Under the pieces are notes generated by a model. That model saw only the letters and a list, made by a program, of their open reading frames with translations, did no database searches and was not told where the DNA came from. The translations under genes and the position numbers were made by a program. From NCBI GenBank assembly GCA_963789015.1, contig CAWBIU010000001.1:2542001-2606000 (forward strand): a stretch of DNA of 64,000 bases, written 5' to 3'. The DNA comes from JAOPZW01 sp963789015. Its GTDB lineage: Bacteria; Actinomycetota; Thermoleophilia; Solirubrobacterales; Solirubrobacteraceae. Shown piece by piece: positions 1 through 8,832 of this stretch. Each line of letters starts with the position of its first letter. The stretch's first letter is position 1.

Positions 1-562
1 GAAGATCGTGATCCCGTCCACGCCGGCCGAGGCCAAGGGTCTGCTCAAGGCGGCGATCCGCGACGACAACCCCGTCCTCTTCCTCGAGCACAAGCGGCTG
101 TACTCGGTCAAGGGCCCGGCGCCCGCCGACGGCGAGGTGCTGCCCATCGGCCAGGCCCGGATCGCCCGCCGCGGGACGGACCTGACGATCGTCTCCGTGG
201 CCGCCGGCGTGCGCGATGCGCTGGCCGCCGCCGACACGCTCGCCGGGGAGGGCATCGACGCCGAGGTCATCGACCTGCGCACGCTCCGCCCGCTCGACGT
301 CGGCACGGTGCTCGAGTCGATCGCGACGACGAACCGCCTGCTCGCCGTCGAGGAGGGACCGCGCACCGGCGGCTGGGCCACCGGGCTGCTCGGCGCGGTC
401 ACCGAGCAGGCGCTCCACGACCTCGACGACGCGTGGGTCGTGGCCACCGACGAGACGCCGATCCCCTACAGCCCGTCCCTCGAGGACGCCTTCATCCCGG
501 ACGCCGACACCATCTCCGCCAGCGTGCGCGAGCGGCTCGGCGTGGCGGCCGCGAGCGGGTGA
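1..562 (+). CDS. 2-oxoacid dehydrogenase E1 component, beta subunit (3' part)
   Basis: The frame is open from the window edge and ends with TGA at 560-562; only about 186 C-terminal residues are present. It carries the transketolase-type C-terminal half of an E1-beta subunit. The stretches PVLFLEHKRLY and EVIDLRTLRPLD are typical of the AcoB/BkdB/PdhB family, which with E1-alpha performs ThDP-dependent decarboxylation of pyruvate, branched-chain 2-oxoacids or acetoin and passes the acyl group to E2. The E1-alpha gene would be expected upstream, outside the window. The substrate cannot be told from this half. The next gene, a LacI regulator, begins 26 bases later on the same strand, so E1-beta may belong to the same catabolic locus, but that is inference. 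Confidence 0.85.
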   Translation, partial: KIVIPSTPAEAKGLLKAAIRDDNPVLFLEHKRLYSVKGPAPADGEVLPIGQARIARRGTDLTIVSVAAGVRDALAAADTLAGEGIDAEVIDLRTLRPLDVGTVLESIATTNRLLAVEEGPRTGGWATGLLGAVTEQALHDLDDAWVVATDETPIPYSPSLEDAFIPDADTISASVRERLGVAAASG

Positions 563-588
563 CCACGACGGAGGACGGGCACCGTTCC

Positions 589-1620
589 ATGGCCACCCCC
601 GCGACGTTGCGCGACGTCGCCCGGCTCGCCGGAGTGCATCCCGGGACGGCCTCGCGCGCGCTGAACGAGGAGACGCGCTCGCTGGTCAAGGAGGAGACGC
701 TGCGCCGCGTGCTCGACGCGGCGGAGGAGCTCTCCTACCGGCCCAACCCGATCGCGCGCAGCCTGCGCACGAGCCGCTCGTTCACGGCCGGAGTGATCAT
801 CCCGGACATCACCAACCCGCTGTTCCCGCCGATCGTCCGCGGGATCGAGGACACGCTCAACCGTGCCGGCTACACCGCCCTGGTGGCCAACACCGACAAC
901 GACCCGGCGCGCGAGCGCGGCGCCGTCGAGGCGCTGCGTGCCCGCCAGGTCGACGGCTTCATCGCGGCCAGCGCCCGGACGCAGGACCGCGCGCTCGAGG
1001 AGCTGATCGACAGCGGCGTGCCGCTCGCGCTCGTCAACCGCCGCTTCCTCGACGGGCGCATCCCGGCCGTCGCCGTCGACGACCGCGACGGCGCGCACCT
1101 CGCCGTGGAGCACCTCGCCTCGCTCGGGCACACGCGGATCGCCCACCTCGGCGCGCCGCAGACGATCTCGACGGGCAGCGAGCGCCTCAAGGGGTTCCTC
1201 GAGGCGATGAGCACCGTCGGCCTCGAGGTCGATGACGAGCTCATCGTGCTCGGGGAGGCGCTGCGCGAGCACGAGGGCGCCCGGCTCGGGCGCGAGCTGC
1301 TGGCCCGCGGCCGCGAGTTCACGGCGATCGTCGCGGCCAACGACCTGATGGCGCTCGGCTGCTACGACGCGCTGGCCGAGCGCGGGCTCTCGTGCCCGGC
1401 CGACGTCTCCGTCGTCGGCTTCAACGACATGCCCTTCGCGTCGCGCTTCTCGCCCCCGCTGACGACGGTCCACGTGCCCCAGTACGAGATGGGCGTCGCC
1501 GCGGCCGAGCTGTTGCTCGAGCGGATCGCCGACGCGAGCGCGCCGCCGCGGGAGCGCCTGCTGGCGCCGTCGCTCGTGGTGCGCGGGTCCACCGGGCCGG
1601 TGCCCGCGGACCGCGCGTGA
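589..1620 (+). CDS. LacI-family transcriptional regulator
   Basis: This is a full-length LacI/GalR regulator of 343 residues. The N-terminal helix-turn-helix TLRDVARLAGVHPGTASRAL lies at about residues 6-25, followed by the hinge helix (RPNPIARSLRTSRS) and a periplasmic-binding-protein-like effector domain. I chose ATG 589, which follows GGAGG at 570-574 with long spacing. A GTG at 559 overlapping the upstream TGA would add ten residues and is the alternative. Its stop overlaps the start of the MFS transporter. LacI proteins bind short palindromes with a central CG, and three such sites in this window (2922, 15211, 20496) share one sequence and flank catabolic operons, so this gene is the obvious candidate repressor. 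The effector is unknown. Confidence 0.93.
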   Translation: MATPATLRDVARLAGVHPGTASRALNEETRSLVKEETLRRVLDAAEELSYRPNPIARSLRTSRSFTAGVIIPDITNPLFPPIVRGIEDTLNRAGYTALVANTDNDPARERGAVEALRARQVDGFIAASARTQDRALEELIDSGVPLALVNRRFLDGRIPAVAVDDRDGAHLAVEHLASLGHTRIAHLGAPQTISTGSERLKGFLEAMSTVGLEVDDELIVLGEALREHEGARLGRELLARGREFTAIVAANDLMALGCYDALAERGLSCPADVSVVGFNDMPFASRFSPPLTTVHVPQYEMGVAAAELLLERIADASAPPRERLLAPSLVVRGSTGPVPADRA

Positions 1621-2879
1621 CGGTGGGCGGGCCGTCGGCGCCCGCGATCGCGGAGCCGCGCGCGCCGTCCGTCCCGCTGCCCCCGCTGCCGCTCGTCGGG
1701 GGCGTCGTCTTCGCCGTCGCGCTCGTCGCCTTCTCGCGCGTCCCGCTGCTGCCCGACATCGCCGACGAGCTGTCGCTGAGCACGCAGGCGGTCTCGATGA
1801 TCACCGTCGGCTTCGCCGTCGGGCGGCTGATCATGGACCTGCCCGCGGGGCGGATCGCCGACCGCCTGCACCCGCTCATCTCGATGGGCGTGACCGGGGT
1901 CGGGATCGCGGCCGCCGCCGCGCTGATCGCCTCGGCCGGGACGCTGGCGGTCGCCGTCGGCGGCGCGGCGCTGCTCGGCCTCGTGTCCGCCCAGACGAAC
2001 ACGTCGGCGATGAAGGCCTACGCGACGCGCGGGCGGCCCGGGGCGCGCGGGCGCTCGATGGCCACCTACTCGACCGTGCTGACCGTCGGCCAGACGCTCG
2101 GCCCGGCCTTCGGCGGCATCCTCGGCGGCCTGCTCGGCTGGCGCGCCGCGCAGGGCCTCGGCGCCGCCGTCGGCGTCGCGGTCGCGGTGATCTGCGCCGT
2201 CGTCTGGCGGCGCTCGCTGGCCCGTGGGCGCGCGCAGGCCGAGGCGTCGAGCGCCGCCGGGCCGGCCCAGGCGGCGGACGCCGCGGACGAGGCGGCGGGG
2301 CCGGGGCGCGCGCTGACCCGCGTCGAGCGGTTCGCCCTTGCCGGCGTCCCGTTCGCCATCTTCTTCGCCCTCGGCGGCGTCCTGCAGACGCTCGCGCCGC
2401 TGATCGCCGCGGACTCGCTCGGGCTCGGTCCGACGGCGATCGGCGCGGCGATCGGCGTCGGCGGGATGACCCGGGTGATCGGCGCCAACGCGGCGGGGCG
2501 CGTGTCGGACACGGTGTCGCGCAAGGCGGCGCTGATCCCGGGCCTCGCCCTGACCGCGGCCGGCTGCGGGCTGCTGATCCCCGAGCCGGCGCTCGGCCTG
2601 TGGCTGGGCGCGATCGCGCTCATCGCCGTCGGGTCGTCGGGGGTCGCGGTCGCCGCCACGATGATCGCCGACCGCGTGCCTGCGGGCACGCTCGGGCGCC
2701 ATCTCGGGCCGTACCGCTTCATGGGTGACGCGGGCCTGTTCGCCGGCCCGGCGCTCGGAGGCCTGCTCGCCGAGCAGGTCTCGCGCGAGGCCGCGATGGC
2801 GCTCGCCGTGGCCGTCCTGCTGGGGAGCGCGGCGAGCATGCGCCTCGTCGCCGAGATCGCGCCCCAGGAGCGGTCGTGA
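1617..2879 (+). CDS. MFS transporter
   Basis: A major facilitator superfamily permease of about 420 residues. The translation is dominated by hydrophobic helices, and the loop between helices 2 and 3 (GRLIMDLPAGRIADR) matches the MFS signature region. A charged central loop (about residues 200-235) separates two six-helix halves. The GTG start overlaps the LacI stop as GTGA, indicating translational coupling, so regulator and transporter are made from one transcript. The most likely role is import or export of the substrate or inducer of the adjacent catabolic genes. The sequence does not show the substrate or direction of transport. Confidence 0.88.
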   Translation: MTVGGPSAPAIAEPRAPSVPLPPLPLVGGVVFAVALVAFSRVPLLPDIADELSLSTQAVSMITVGFAVGRLIMDLPAGRIADRLHPLISMGVTGVGIAAAAALIASAGTLAVAVGGAALLGLVSAQTNTSAMKAYATRGRPGARGRSMATYSTVLTVGQTLGPAFGGILGGLLGWRAAQGLGAAVGVAVAVICAVVWRRSLARGRAQAEASSAAGPAQAADAADEAAGPGRALTRVERFALAGVPFAIFFALGGVLQTLAPLIAADSLGLGPTAIGAAIGVGGMTRVIGANAAGRVSDTVSRKAALIPGLALTAAGCGLLIPEPALGLWLGAIALIAVGSSGVAVAATMIADRVPAGTLGRHLGPYRFMGDAGLFAGPALGGLLAEQVSREAAMALAVAVLLGSAASMRLVAEIAPQERS

Positions 2880-2885
2880 AGCGGC

Positions 2886-2937
2886 TTGACGGGTCGTTGC
2901 GCGGCGCAATAGGATGCTCTTTGCAACCGATTGCGAA
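2886..2937 (+). promoter_or_regulatory. Promoter with LacI-type operator (site O1)
   Basis: TTGACG at 2886-2891 and TAGGAT at 2910-2915 are separated by 18 bases and make a good vegetative promoter. Seven bases downstream, over the expected start of transcription, lies TGCAACCGATTGCG (2922-2935), an imperfect palindrome with a central CG in LacI-family operator style. The placement predicts repression by blocking transcription of the downstream operon (3019-8569). Confidence 0.72.
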
Positions 2938-3018
2938 GAGTGCCGCCGGGATGCCCTCCGCGGGGGAGTGCGGCGGCGGCCGCCAGGGAGAGAGGATGCG
3001 AACGAGGGGCCGGCCCGG

Positions 3019-3897
3019 GTGACCGGGTCGCTGTGGGCTGTCGCCTCGGGCGTCGGCTTCGGGGTCTTCCAGACGCTGAACCGGCGCGCGCTGAGCGGGA
3101 TCGACGACGCCTACGTGTCGACGTTCATGCAGCTCATCGTCGCGGCGTTGGTGCTCGTCGTGGCGTCGGTCGCCACGCAGGACCTCGACCTCGTCACGGA
3201 CGCCCCCGCCTGGTCGATCGCCGTGTTCGCGATCGCCGGCGTCGTGCACTTCCTGCTCGGCTGGACGTTCCTGAACCTCAGCCAGAAGCGGATCGGCGCG
3301 GCACGCACGGCGCCGCTGCTGACCACCACGCCGCTGTTCGGGCTCGTCATCGCCGCGGCGCTGGGCGAGATCCCCAGCGTGCTCGCGCTCGTCGCCATCG
3401 TCCCGACGGTCATCGGCGCGTACCTGCTCTCCGGCGGCGGCCGCGAGGCACGCGGGGTGGGCGGGCTCGAATCCCTCTTCGGGCTCGGGACGGCGCTCAT
3501 GTGGGCGATCAGCGCCGTGCTCACCGTCGAGGCGCTCGACGGGCTGCCGTCGCCGCTGCTCGGCGTCGCCCTCGGCCTGATCGCCGCCGTCCCCGCGTAC
3601 GGCGCCGGCGTCGTCGTGCGCCGCTCGCGCCAGGGCCTGGGCGCCGTGGCGCGCCGCTCGCTGATGCTCAAGGTCGCGGCCGCGACGCTGCTCGCGCTCG
3701 CCACCTGGAGCCGCCTGCTCGCCCTCGACCACACCGACGTCGGCGTGGTCCTGGCGCTCAACCTCGTCTCGGTCCCGGTCGTCCTGCTGCTCGCGCCGCT
3801 CGTCATCGGCGGCCATCTCGAACGGGTCACCGCCCGCGTCTGGGCCGGCGCGGGCCTCGTGGTGGCCGGTGTCCTGTCCCTGATCGCCGTGGGGTGA
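3019..3897 (+). CDS. DMT-superfamily (EamA-type) transporter
   Basis: A membrane protein of about 292 residues with roughly ten hydrophobic helices in two internally similar halves, as in EamA/RhaT-like drug/metabolite transporters. The second half starts near ESLFGLGTALMWAISAVLTVEAL. I chose GTG 3019 because AGGGG at 3005-3009 precedes it at good spacing and the first helix begins directly after it; an upstream in-frame ATG at 2914 would lie within the promoter. It is the first gene behind the LacI-type operator and ends overlapping or abutting the amidohydrolase. It probably moves a substrate or product of the pathway across the membrane; which one is unknown. Confidence 0.85.
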   Translation: MTGSLWAVASGVGFGVFQTLNRRALSGIDDAYVSTFMQLIVAALVLVVASVATQDLDLVTDAPAWSIAVFAIAGVVHFLLGWTFLNLSQKRIGAARTAPLLTTTPLFGLVIAAALGEIPSVLALVAIVPTVIGAYLLSGGGREARGVGGLESLFGLGTALMWAISAVLTVEALDGLPSPLLGVALGLIAAVPAYGAGVVVRRSRQGLGAVARRSLMLKVAAATLLALATWSRLLALDHTDVGVVLALNLVSVPVVLLLAPLVIGGHLERVTARVWAGAGLVVAGVLSLIAVG

Positions 3898-3905
3898 ACG
3901 CTCAC

Positions 3906-4919
3906 ATGACCACCATCGACATCCACGCGCACGTCATCGTCGAGGAGCTGCTGCGCGACGCGGCGCCCGACGAGGACTGGCGTCCCACCGTCCGCTGGGA
4001 GGACGGCACGCAGGTCGTCGAGCTCGGCGGGCGACCGATGCGCGCCGCCGTCGGCGACTTCGTCGACGTCGAGGAGATCCTCGCCGCGCAGGACGAGGCG
4101 GGCGTGGGGCGGATCGTCCTGTGCCCATGGGTGCCGCTCCTCTTCACCGACGTCGACGCCGAGGAGGGCCTGCGCCGCTGCCGGCTGCAGAACGCCGCGC
4201 TGGCGCGCCTGACGCGCGAGAACCCGGAGCGCATCAGCGCGCTCGGCGCCGTCCCGATCCAGGACCCCGGGCTCGCCGCGGGCGAGCTGCGCGAGCTCGT
4301 CGCCGCCGGCGAGCTGCCCGGCGTCGAGCTGCCCGCGAGCGTCGGCGGTAGCTATCTCGGCGACGAGCGCTTCGAGCCGTTCTGGGCGGCGGCCGAGGAC
4401 ACCGGCGCGGTCGTCTTCATCCACCCGACGACACGTGCGTTCGGCGCGGGCGCCTTCGCCGAGCACTACCTCTGGAACCTCGTCGGCAACCCGACGGAGA
4501 CGACCATCACCGCCGCCCACATGGTGATGTCGGGCGTCATGGAGCGCCATCCCGGCCTGCGCGTGGTGCTCGCCCACGGCGGCGGCACGATCCTGTCGCT
4601 GCGCGGGCGCCTGCGCCACGGGCACGAGAACGTCGCCGCCGCCGGCACCGTGCTGCGCGAGTCGCCGATGGACTCGCTGCGGCGCTTCTTCTACGACACC
4701 GTGACCTTCGACGGCGACCTCGTCCGCGAGCTCGTCGCCTTCGCCGGCGCCGACCACGTCCTGCTCGGCTCCGACTTCCCGTTCGACATGGGCGACGGGC
4801 GGCCGGTCGACACGGTGCGGGCCGCCGGGCTGGACCCCGAGACGGAGCGCGCGGTCCTCGGCGGCAACGCCGAGCGGCTGCTCGGACTCACCCACGCACA
4901 GACAGGAGCGAGCGCATGA
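3906..4919 (+). CDS. Amidohydrolase family protein (ACMSD-like)
   Basis: A TIM-barrel amidohydrolase of the Amidohydro_2 (PF04909) type, 337 residues. Metal-ligand landmarks are visible: HxH in DIHAHV (residues 5-10), a His in FIHPTT, a His in VLAHGGGT and the Asp in LGSDFPFDMGD near the C-terminus. This subfamily includes aminocarboxymuconate-semialdehyde decarboxylase and resorcylate decarboxylases, so decarboxylation or C-C cleavage of a ring-fission intermediate is a reasonable guess. ATG 3906 is the chosen start; GTG 3894, overlapping the upstream stop, would add four residues. Its stop overlaps the next start as ATGA, placing it firmly in the operon 3019-8569. Confidence 0.87.
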   Translation: MTTIDIHAHVIVEELLRDAAPDEDWRPTVRWEDGTQVVELGGRPMRAAVGDFVDVEEILAAQDEAGVGRIVLCPWVPLLFTDVDAEEGLRRCRLQNAALARLTRENPERISALGAVPIQDPGLAAGELRELVAAGELPGVELPASVGGSYLGDERFEPFWAAAEDTGAVVFIHPTTRAFGAGAFAEHYLWNLVGNPTETTITAAHMVMSGVMERHPGLRVVLAHGGGTILSLRGRLRHGHENVAAAGTVLRESPMDSLRRFFYDTVTFDGDLVRELVAFAGADHVLLGSDFPFDMGDGRPVDTVRAAGLDPETERAVLGGNAERLLGLTHAQTGASA

Positions 4920-6523
4920 CGGAGACGGCCGACGTCGTCGTCGCGGGAGCGGGCCACAACAGCCTGATCACCGCGGCCTACCTGGCCCGCGCGGGCCGCG
5001 AGGTGCTCGTCCTCGACGCGCGGGCGGTCCCGGGCGGCGGCGCGGCGTCCGAGGAGCTGCTCCTGCCCGGCTACAAGGTCGACTCGTGCTCGACCGGGCA
5101 CACGCTGATCCAGACCAACCCGCTGCTGCTCGACGACGAGCTCGACCTGCTCGGCCACTACGGCCTCGAGTACCTCGCGCCCGACCCGTTCGCCCACGTC
5201 GCCTTTCCCGACGGCCGGCACCTGACGATGTGGCTGGATCGCGAGCGCAACCACGAGGAGCTGTCGCGCTTCTCGACCGCCGACGCCGACGCGTACCTGC
5301 GGCTGCTCGACGAGTACGACGAGGTCAAGCACATCTTCGGCGCCGGGCGCTTCATGCCGCCCGGCTACGGCCCGACGCTGAACGAGCGACTCGCCGAGCA
5401 CCCGGCCGGCCGGCGCTGGATGCGCCGCTCGATGATGAGCGCGTGGGACATCGTGCGGCGCGAGTTCGAGAGCCCGCACGTCCAGTCGTTCATCCTCTGG
5501 CAGGCCTACCAGACGCTCGTCCCGGTCGACGCCCCGGGATCCGGCCCGCTGGCCTACTCGATCGTCTTCGGCCGCCAGCGCCGCAGCTGGACGCTGCCGC
5601 GCGGTGGCTCGGGCTCGCTCACCGAGGCCCTCGTGCGCTGCATCGAGGACGCCGGCGGGACCGTCGTGTGCGACAAGCGCGTCACCTCGCTCGTGCTCGA
5701 GGGCGGCCGCTGCGCGGGCGTCGAGACCGAGGACGGCGACCGCTACCTGGCGCGCGAGGCCGTCGTCTCGACGATCCACGTCAAGCACCTGATCGACATG
5801 GCGCCGGCCGACGCGTGGGGCGAGGACTTCCGCTACGGCGTGGAGACCTACGACGTCGGCATCTCGGGCATGGCGTGCTACCTGGCCACGACCGAGCCGC
5901 CCGTCTTCGACACCCCCGAGGGCCCCCGCACCGCCGTCTCCGCGGGCTACTCGGGCTGGCCGCAGGACGTCGTGGACTACGGCCGCGCGCTGCGAGACGG
6001 ACGCCACCAGGAGACGCCGCAGTGGCTGCTCGTGGCCACGCCCACGCTCGTCGACGACTCGCGCGCGCCGGAGGGCCATCACACGGTGAAGTTCCTGAGC
6101 GGCCAGGCGTGGGACGTGCCCGAGGGCGTGTCGGGCTGGGAGGAGCTCAAGCAGCGCCAGTTCGAGACGCAGCTCGAGCTCGTGCGCCGCTTCTGCCCGA
6201 ACCTGACCGACGACAAGATCCTCGCGACGCTCATCAAGAGCCCCGAGGACATCGAGGCGTCCAACGCCCACATGATCCGCGGGGCCTTCCACGGAGGCGA
6301 CCGCGGGCTGGCGCAGAGCGGCGCGCTGCGCCCGGCTCCCGGCTGGGCCCAGCACCGCATGCCGATCCCCGGCCTCTACCAGACCGGGGGAACGACGCAT
6401 CCCGGGGGCTCGATCACCGGCGCCCCCGGCCGCAACGCCGCGATCGTGCTGCTGCAGGATCTCGGCCTGACTCTCGAGGAGGTGGTGGCCGGTGCCCGAC
6501 ACACGGGTGCAGGTAGCCGTTGA
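4916..6523 (+). CDS. FAD-dependent oxidoreductase, phytoene desaturase-like
   Basis: A 535-residue flavoprotein of the CrtI/COG1233 type. The N-terminal dinucleotide-binding fold reads VVVAGAGHNSLITAAYLARAG, followed by VLDARAVPGGGAAS, and the C-terminal FAD-contact segment is LYQTGGTTHPGGSITGAPGR. Members desaturate carotenoids or oxidise other hydrophobic or cyclic substrates. No carotenoid genes (crtB, crtE) are near, and the gene is translationally coupled to a catabolic amidohydrolase (ATGA overlap), so a dehydrogenase role in the local degradative pathway is more likely than carotenoid synthesis. The exact substrate is not evident. Confidence 0.87.
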   Translation: MTETADVVVAGAGHNSLITAAYLARAGREVLVLDARAVPGGGAASEELLLPGYKVDSCSTGHTLIQTNPLLLDDELDLLGHYGLEYLAPDPFAHVAFPDGRHLTMWLDRERNHEELSRFSTADADAYLRLLDEYDEVKHIFGAGRFMPPGYGPTLNERLAEHPAGRRWMRRSMMSAWDIVRREFESPHVQSFILWQAYQTLVPVDAPGSGPLAYSIVFGRQRRSWTLPRGGSGSLTEALVRCIEDAGGTVVCDKRVTSLVLEGGRCAGVETEDGDRYLAREAVVSTIHVKHLIDMAPADAWGEDFRYGVETYDVGISGMACYLATTEPPVFDTPEGPRTAVSAGYSGWPQDVVDYGRALRDGRHQETPQWLLVATPTLVDDSRAPEGHHTVKFLSGQAWDVPEGVSGWEELKQRQFETQLELVRRFCPNLTDDKILATLIKSPEDIEASNAHMIRGAFHGGDRGLAQSGALRPAPGWAQHRMPIPGLYQTGGTTHPGGSITGAPGRNAAIVLLQDLGLTLEEVVAGARHTGAGSR

Positions 6524-7547
6524 GCACTGGGGCCCGCGCTTCACGCAGGCGGGCGTCGACTCCAACGACTTCGCGCGCACGGCCGCGAAGGTCGACACGT
6601 GGGACGAGTGGCTCGACGTGTGGGCCGGGCTGGGCGACGAGCACGCCGAGCGCGGCAAGGCGGCGGAGGCCGACGGCCGCGCCGTGACGGCCGGCGAGGC
6701 GTGGCTGCAGGCCGCGGTCGCCTACCACTTCGCCAAGTTCGTCTGGGTGCTCGACGACGAGCGCAGCGCGCCGGTGGCGCGCAAGGCGATCGACGCGCTC
6801 TACGAGGGGCACCGCCTGCTCGGCACCGGGCTCGAGCGCCTCGAGTTCCCGTTCGACGGCACCGTGCTGGCCGCCAACCTGCGCAGGCCCGCGGGCGAGG
6901 AGCGCCCGCCGCTCGTCATCCTGATCCCGGGCCTGGACTCGACGAAGGAGGAGTTCTTCCACTTCGAGGGCCACTTCCTGCGCCGCGGCATGGCGACGCT
7001 GTCGCTCGACGGGCCCGGCCAGGGCGAGGCCGCCGACGCGCTCCCGATCCGCCGCGAGTACGAGACCGCGGTCAGCGCCGTGCTCGACGGGATCGCCGAT
7101 CGCGACGACCTCGACACCGACCGGGTCGGCGCCGTGGGCGTGAGCATGGGCGGCTACTACGCGCCGCGCGCGGCGACCTACGAGCCGCGGTTGAAGTCGG
7201 TCGCCGGGATCAGCGGCCCGTTCAACATGGGCGAGCTGTGGGACGACCTGCCGCCGATGACGCGCGAGACCTACATCCGCAAGTCGCACAGCGCCGACGA
7301 CGCGGCCGGGCGGCAGCACGCGCTGCAGCTCGACCTCACCGGCGTGCTCGAGGACCTCGACCGCCCGGCCCTGTTCATCACCGGCGACCAGGACCGGCTG
7401 ATCCCCTGGGAGTCGACCCGGAAGCAGGCCGAGGTCGCGCCGAAGGGCGTCTTCGAGCTCGTCGAGGGCGGCCTGCACGGCGTCTCGAACTACCCGTACC
7501 TGTGCCGGCCGCTGGTGGCCGACTGGACGCGGGAGCAGCTCGGATGA
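6492..7547 (+). CDS. Alpha/beta hydrolase, 2,6-dihydroxypseudooxynicotine-hydrolase type
   Basis: A 351-residue alpha/beta hydrolase with an N-terminal helical cap (HWGPRFTQAGVDSNDFAR onwards) before the core fold. The triad is visible: nucleophile Ser in GVSMGGYY, Asp in ITGDQDRLIPW and His in GGLHGVSNYPY. The cap-plus-core layout matches the family containing 2,6-dihydroxypseudooxynicotine hydrolase and FrsA-like esterases, which cleave C-C or ester bonds. The GTG start follows GGAGG at 6478-6482 and overlaps the upstream gene by 32 bases. A clear paralogue lies at 15233-16348; both start at GTGCCCGAC and share the string ERPPLVILIPGLDSTKEE. Two copies under the same type of operator suggest two related cleavage steps or substrates. 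Confidence 0.88.
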   Translation: MPDTRVQVAVEHWGPRFTQAGVDSNDFARTAAKVDTWDEWLDVWAGLGDEHAERGKAAEADGRAVTAGEAWLQAAVAYHFAKFVWVLDDERSAPVARKAIDALYEGHRLLGTGLERLEFPFDGTVLAANLRRPAGEERPPLVILIPGLDSTKEEFFHFEGHFLRRGMATLSLDGPGQGEAADALPIRREYETAVSAVLDGIADRDDLDTDRVGAVGVSMGGYYAPRAATYEPRLKSVAGISGPFNMGELWDDLPPMTRETYIRKSHSADDAAGRQHALQLDLTGVLEDLDRPALFITGDQDRLIPWESTRKQAEVAPKGVFELVEGGLHGVSNYPYLCRPLVADWTREQLG

Positions 7548-8569
7548 CCGGCGTCGCGATCGTCGGCGCCGGCCGGTGGGCGCCGCGGCTGGCCGCCGCG
7601 GCGCAGCGCGCCGGCCTGGACGTGGTCGCCAACCACAACCGCGACCCCGAGACGCGCGCCGCGTTCGCCGAGCGCTTCGGATCCGAGCCGGTGGCGACGC
7701 TCGAGGCGGCGATCGAGCACCCCGGCGTCGAGGGCGTCCTGCTCGTCACGCCGAACGACGTCCACGCCGAGCAGGCGGTCGCGTGCGCGGAGCACGGGCG
7801 CCACGTGTTCGTCGAGAAGCCGATCGCCGACACGATCGCCGCCGGCGAGCGGATGCGCGACGCGTGCCTGGCCGCGGGCGTCGTGCTCATGGTCGGTCAC
7901 GGCTTCCGGCGGCTGGGTGCGGCGCGGCGCACCCGCGAGCTGATCGACGAGGGCCGGCTCGGGCGCGTCGTGCTCGCCGAGGCGAACTTCTCGCTGCGCG
8001 GCTCGCTGCCGCCGAGCGCGTGGCGCGCGCACCGCGAGCGCAACCCGGGCGGGCCGCTCATGCAGCTCGGCATCCACCACGTCGACACGCTGCGCTCGTG
8101 GCTCGGGCCGGTGGCCCGCACGACGGGCCGCATGGCGCACGTGCACACCGACGCGGACATCGACGACGTCGGCGTGGCCACGATGGAGTTCGCCTCCGGC
8201 GCGCTCGGCGTGCTCACCGGCTCCTACGTCTCGCCGCACACCTTCTCGCTGCGCCTGCTCGGCACCGAGGCGGTGCTCGAGCTGCGCGTCGACCTCGGCA
8301 AGGTGTGGCCCGACGCCGAGCGCGTCGAGGAGGTCACGGCGCTCACCGTCGGCGGCGAGGTCGTCGACTTCACGCCGCGCGACATGCTCGCCGAGCAGCT
8401 CGCCGAGTTCGGCGCGGCGATCCGCGGCGAGGGCGCCGTCGAGACCGGGGCCGAGGAGGGCCTCGCCGCGCTCGGCGTCGTGCTCGACGCCGTTCAGGCC
8501 AGCGGCGACGGCGGGATGCGCGTCTCCCCGCGCACGTCGGGGATGCGCATCGCCAGCTCGTCGACGTAG
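7544..8569 (+). CDS. Gfo/Idh/MocA-family oxidoreductase
   Basis: An NAD(P)-dependent oxidoreductase of 341 residues. It has an N-terminal Rossmann fold (VAIVGAGRWAPRLAAAA), the family hallmark EKP in HVFVEKPIAD, and the substrate-domain motif GGPLMQLGIHHVDTLRSW, whose His pair is typical of the catalytic region. Such enzymes oxidise sugars, inositols or other cyclic alcohols. The start overlaps the hydrolase stop as ATGA, and it is the last gene of the operon. Its last 25 codons run antisense into the convergent zinc-finger gene (overlap 8494-8569), so the C-terminal tail MRVSPRTSGMRIASSST is probably non-conserved. Confidence 0.9.
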   Translation: MTGVAIVGAGRWAPRLAAAAQRAGLDVVANHNRDPETRAAFAERFGSEPVATLEAAIEHPGVEGVLLVTPNDVHAEQAVACAEHGRHVFVEKPIADTIAAGERMRDACLAAGVVLMVGHGFRRLGAARRTRELIDEGRLGRVVLAEANFSLRGSLPPSAWRAHRERNPGGPLMQLGIHHVDTLRSWLGPVARTTGRMAHVHTDADIDDVGVATMEFASGALGVLTGSYVSPHTFSLRLLGTEAVLELRVDLGKVWPDAERVEEVTALTVGGEVVDFTPRDMLAEQLAEFGAAIRGEGAVETGAEEGLAALGVVLDAVQASGDGGMRVSPRTSGMRIASSST

Positions 8570-8805
8570 CACCACGACCAGTCCTCGCCCGGCTCGAGCG
8601 ATCGCACGATCGGGTGGTCGTCGCCCATGGCGTGGGCGGTCGCGTGGCGGCCAGGCGAGCTGTCGCAGCAGCCCACGTGGCCGCACTCCAGGCAGATGCG
8701 CAGGTGGAGCCACTTGCCGCCGGCGGCCAGGCACTCCTCACAGCCGTCGACGGCTTCGGGGAGCTCCAGGACCTGGACGTGGTCGAGGTGGGTGCAGTCG
8801 GCCAT
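8494..8805 (-). CDS. UBP-type zinc finger protein
   Basis: A 103-residue protein made almost entirely of a zf-UBP domain (PF02148): CTHL near the N-terminus, CEEC, CLECGHVGCC and the His series HATAHAMGDDH. In eukaryotes this fold binds the free C-terminus of ubiquitin; in bacteria the role of stand-alone copies is not established. It lies 27 bases downstream of a histidine kinase gene on the same strand and is probably cotranscribed with it, so a link to that signalling pair is possible. Its 3' end overlaps the convergent oxidoreductase gene by 76 bases. Confidence 0.88.
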   Translation of the reverse strand: MADCTHLDHVQVLELPEAVDGCEECLAAGGKWLHLRICLECGHVGCCDSSPGRHATAHAMGDDHPIVRSLEPGEDWSWCYVDELAMRIPDVRGETRIPPSPLA

Positions 8806-8832
8806 GGGTGTCGTCCTCCAGGGGTCGCGAGG

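Noticed and set aside
466..1473. Long open frame antisense to the LacI gene
   Set aside because: Arg/Ala/Gly/Asp-rich composition without any domain; a by-product of GC-rich codon bias opposite a well-recognised gene. The same holds for the many other long antisense frames (for example 20580-22922 and 36092-38533).
4916..6523. Carotenoid phytoene desaturase
   Set aside because: No other carotenoid genes are present and the gene is locked in a catabolic operon; only the CrtI-like flavoprotein fold is claimed.
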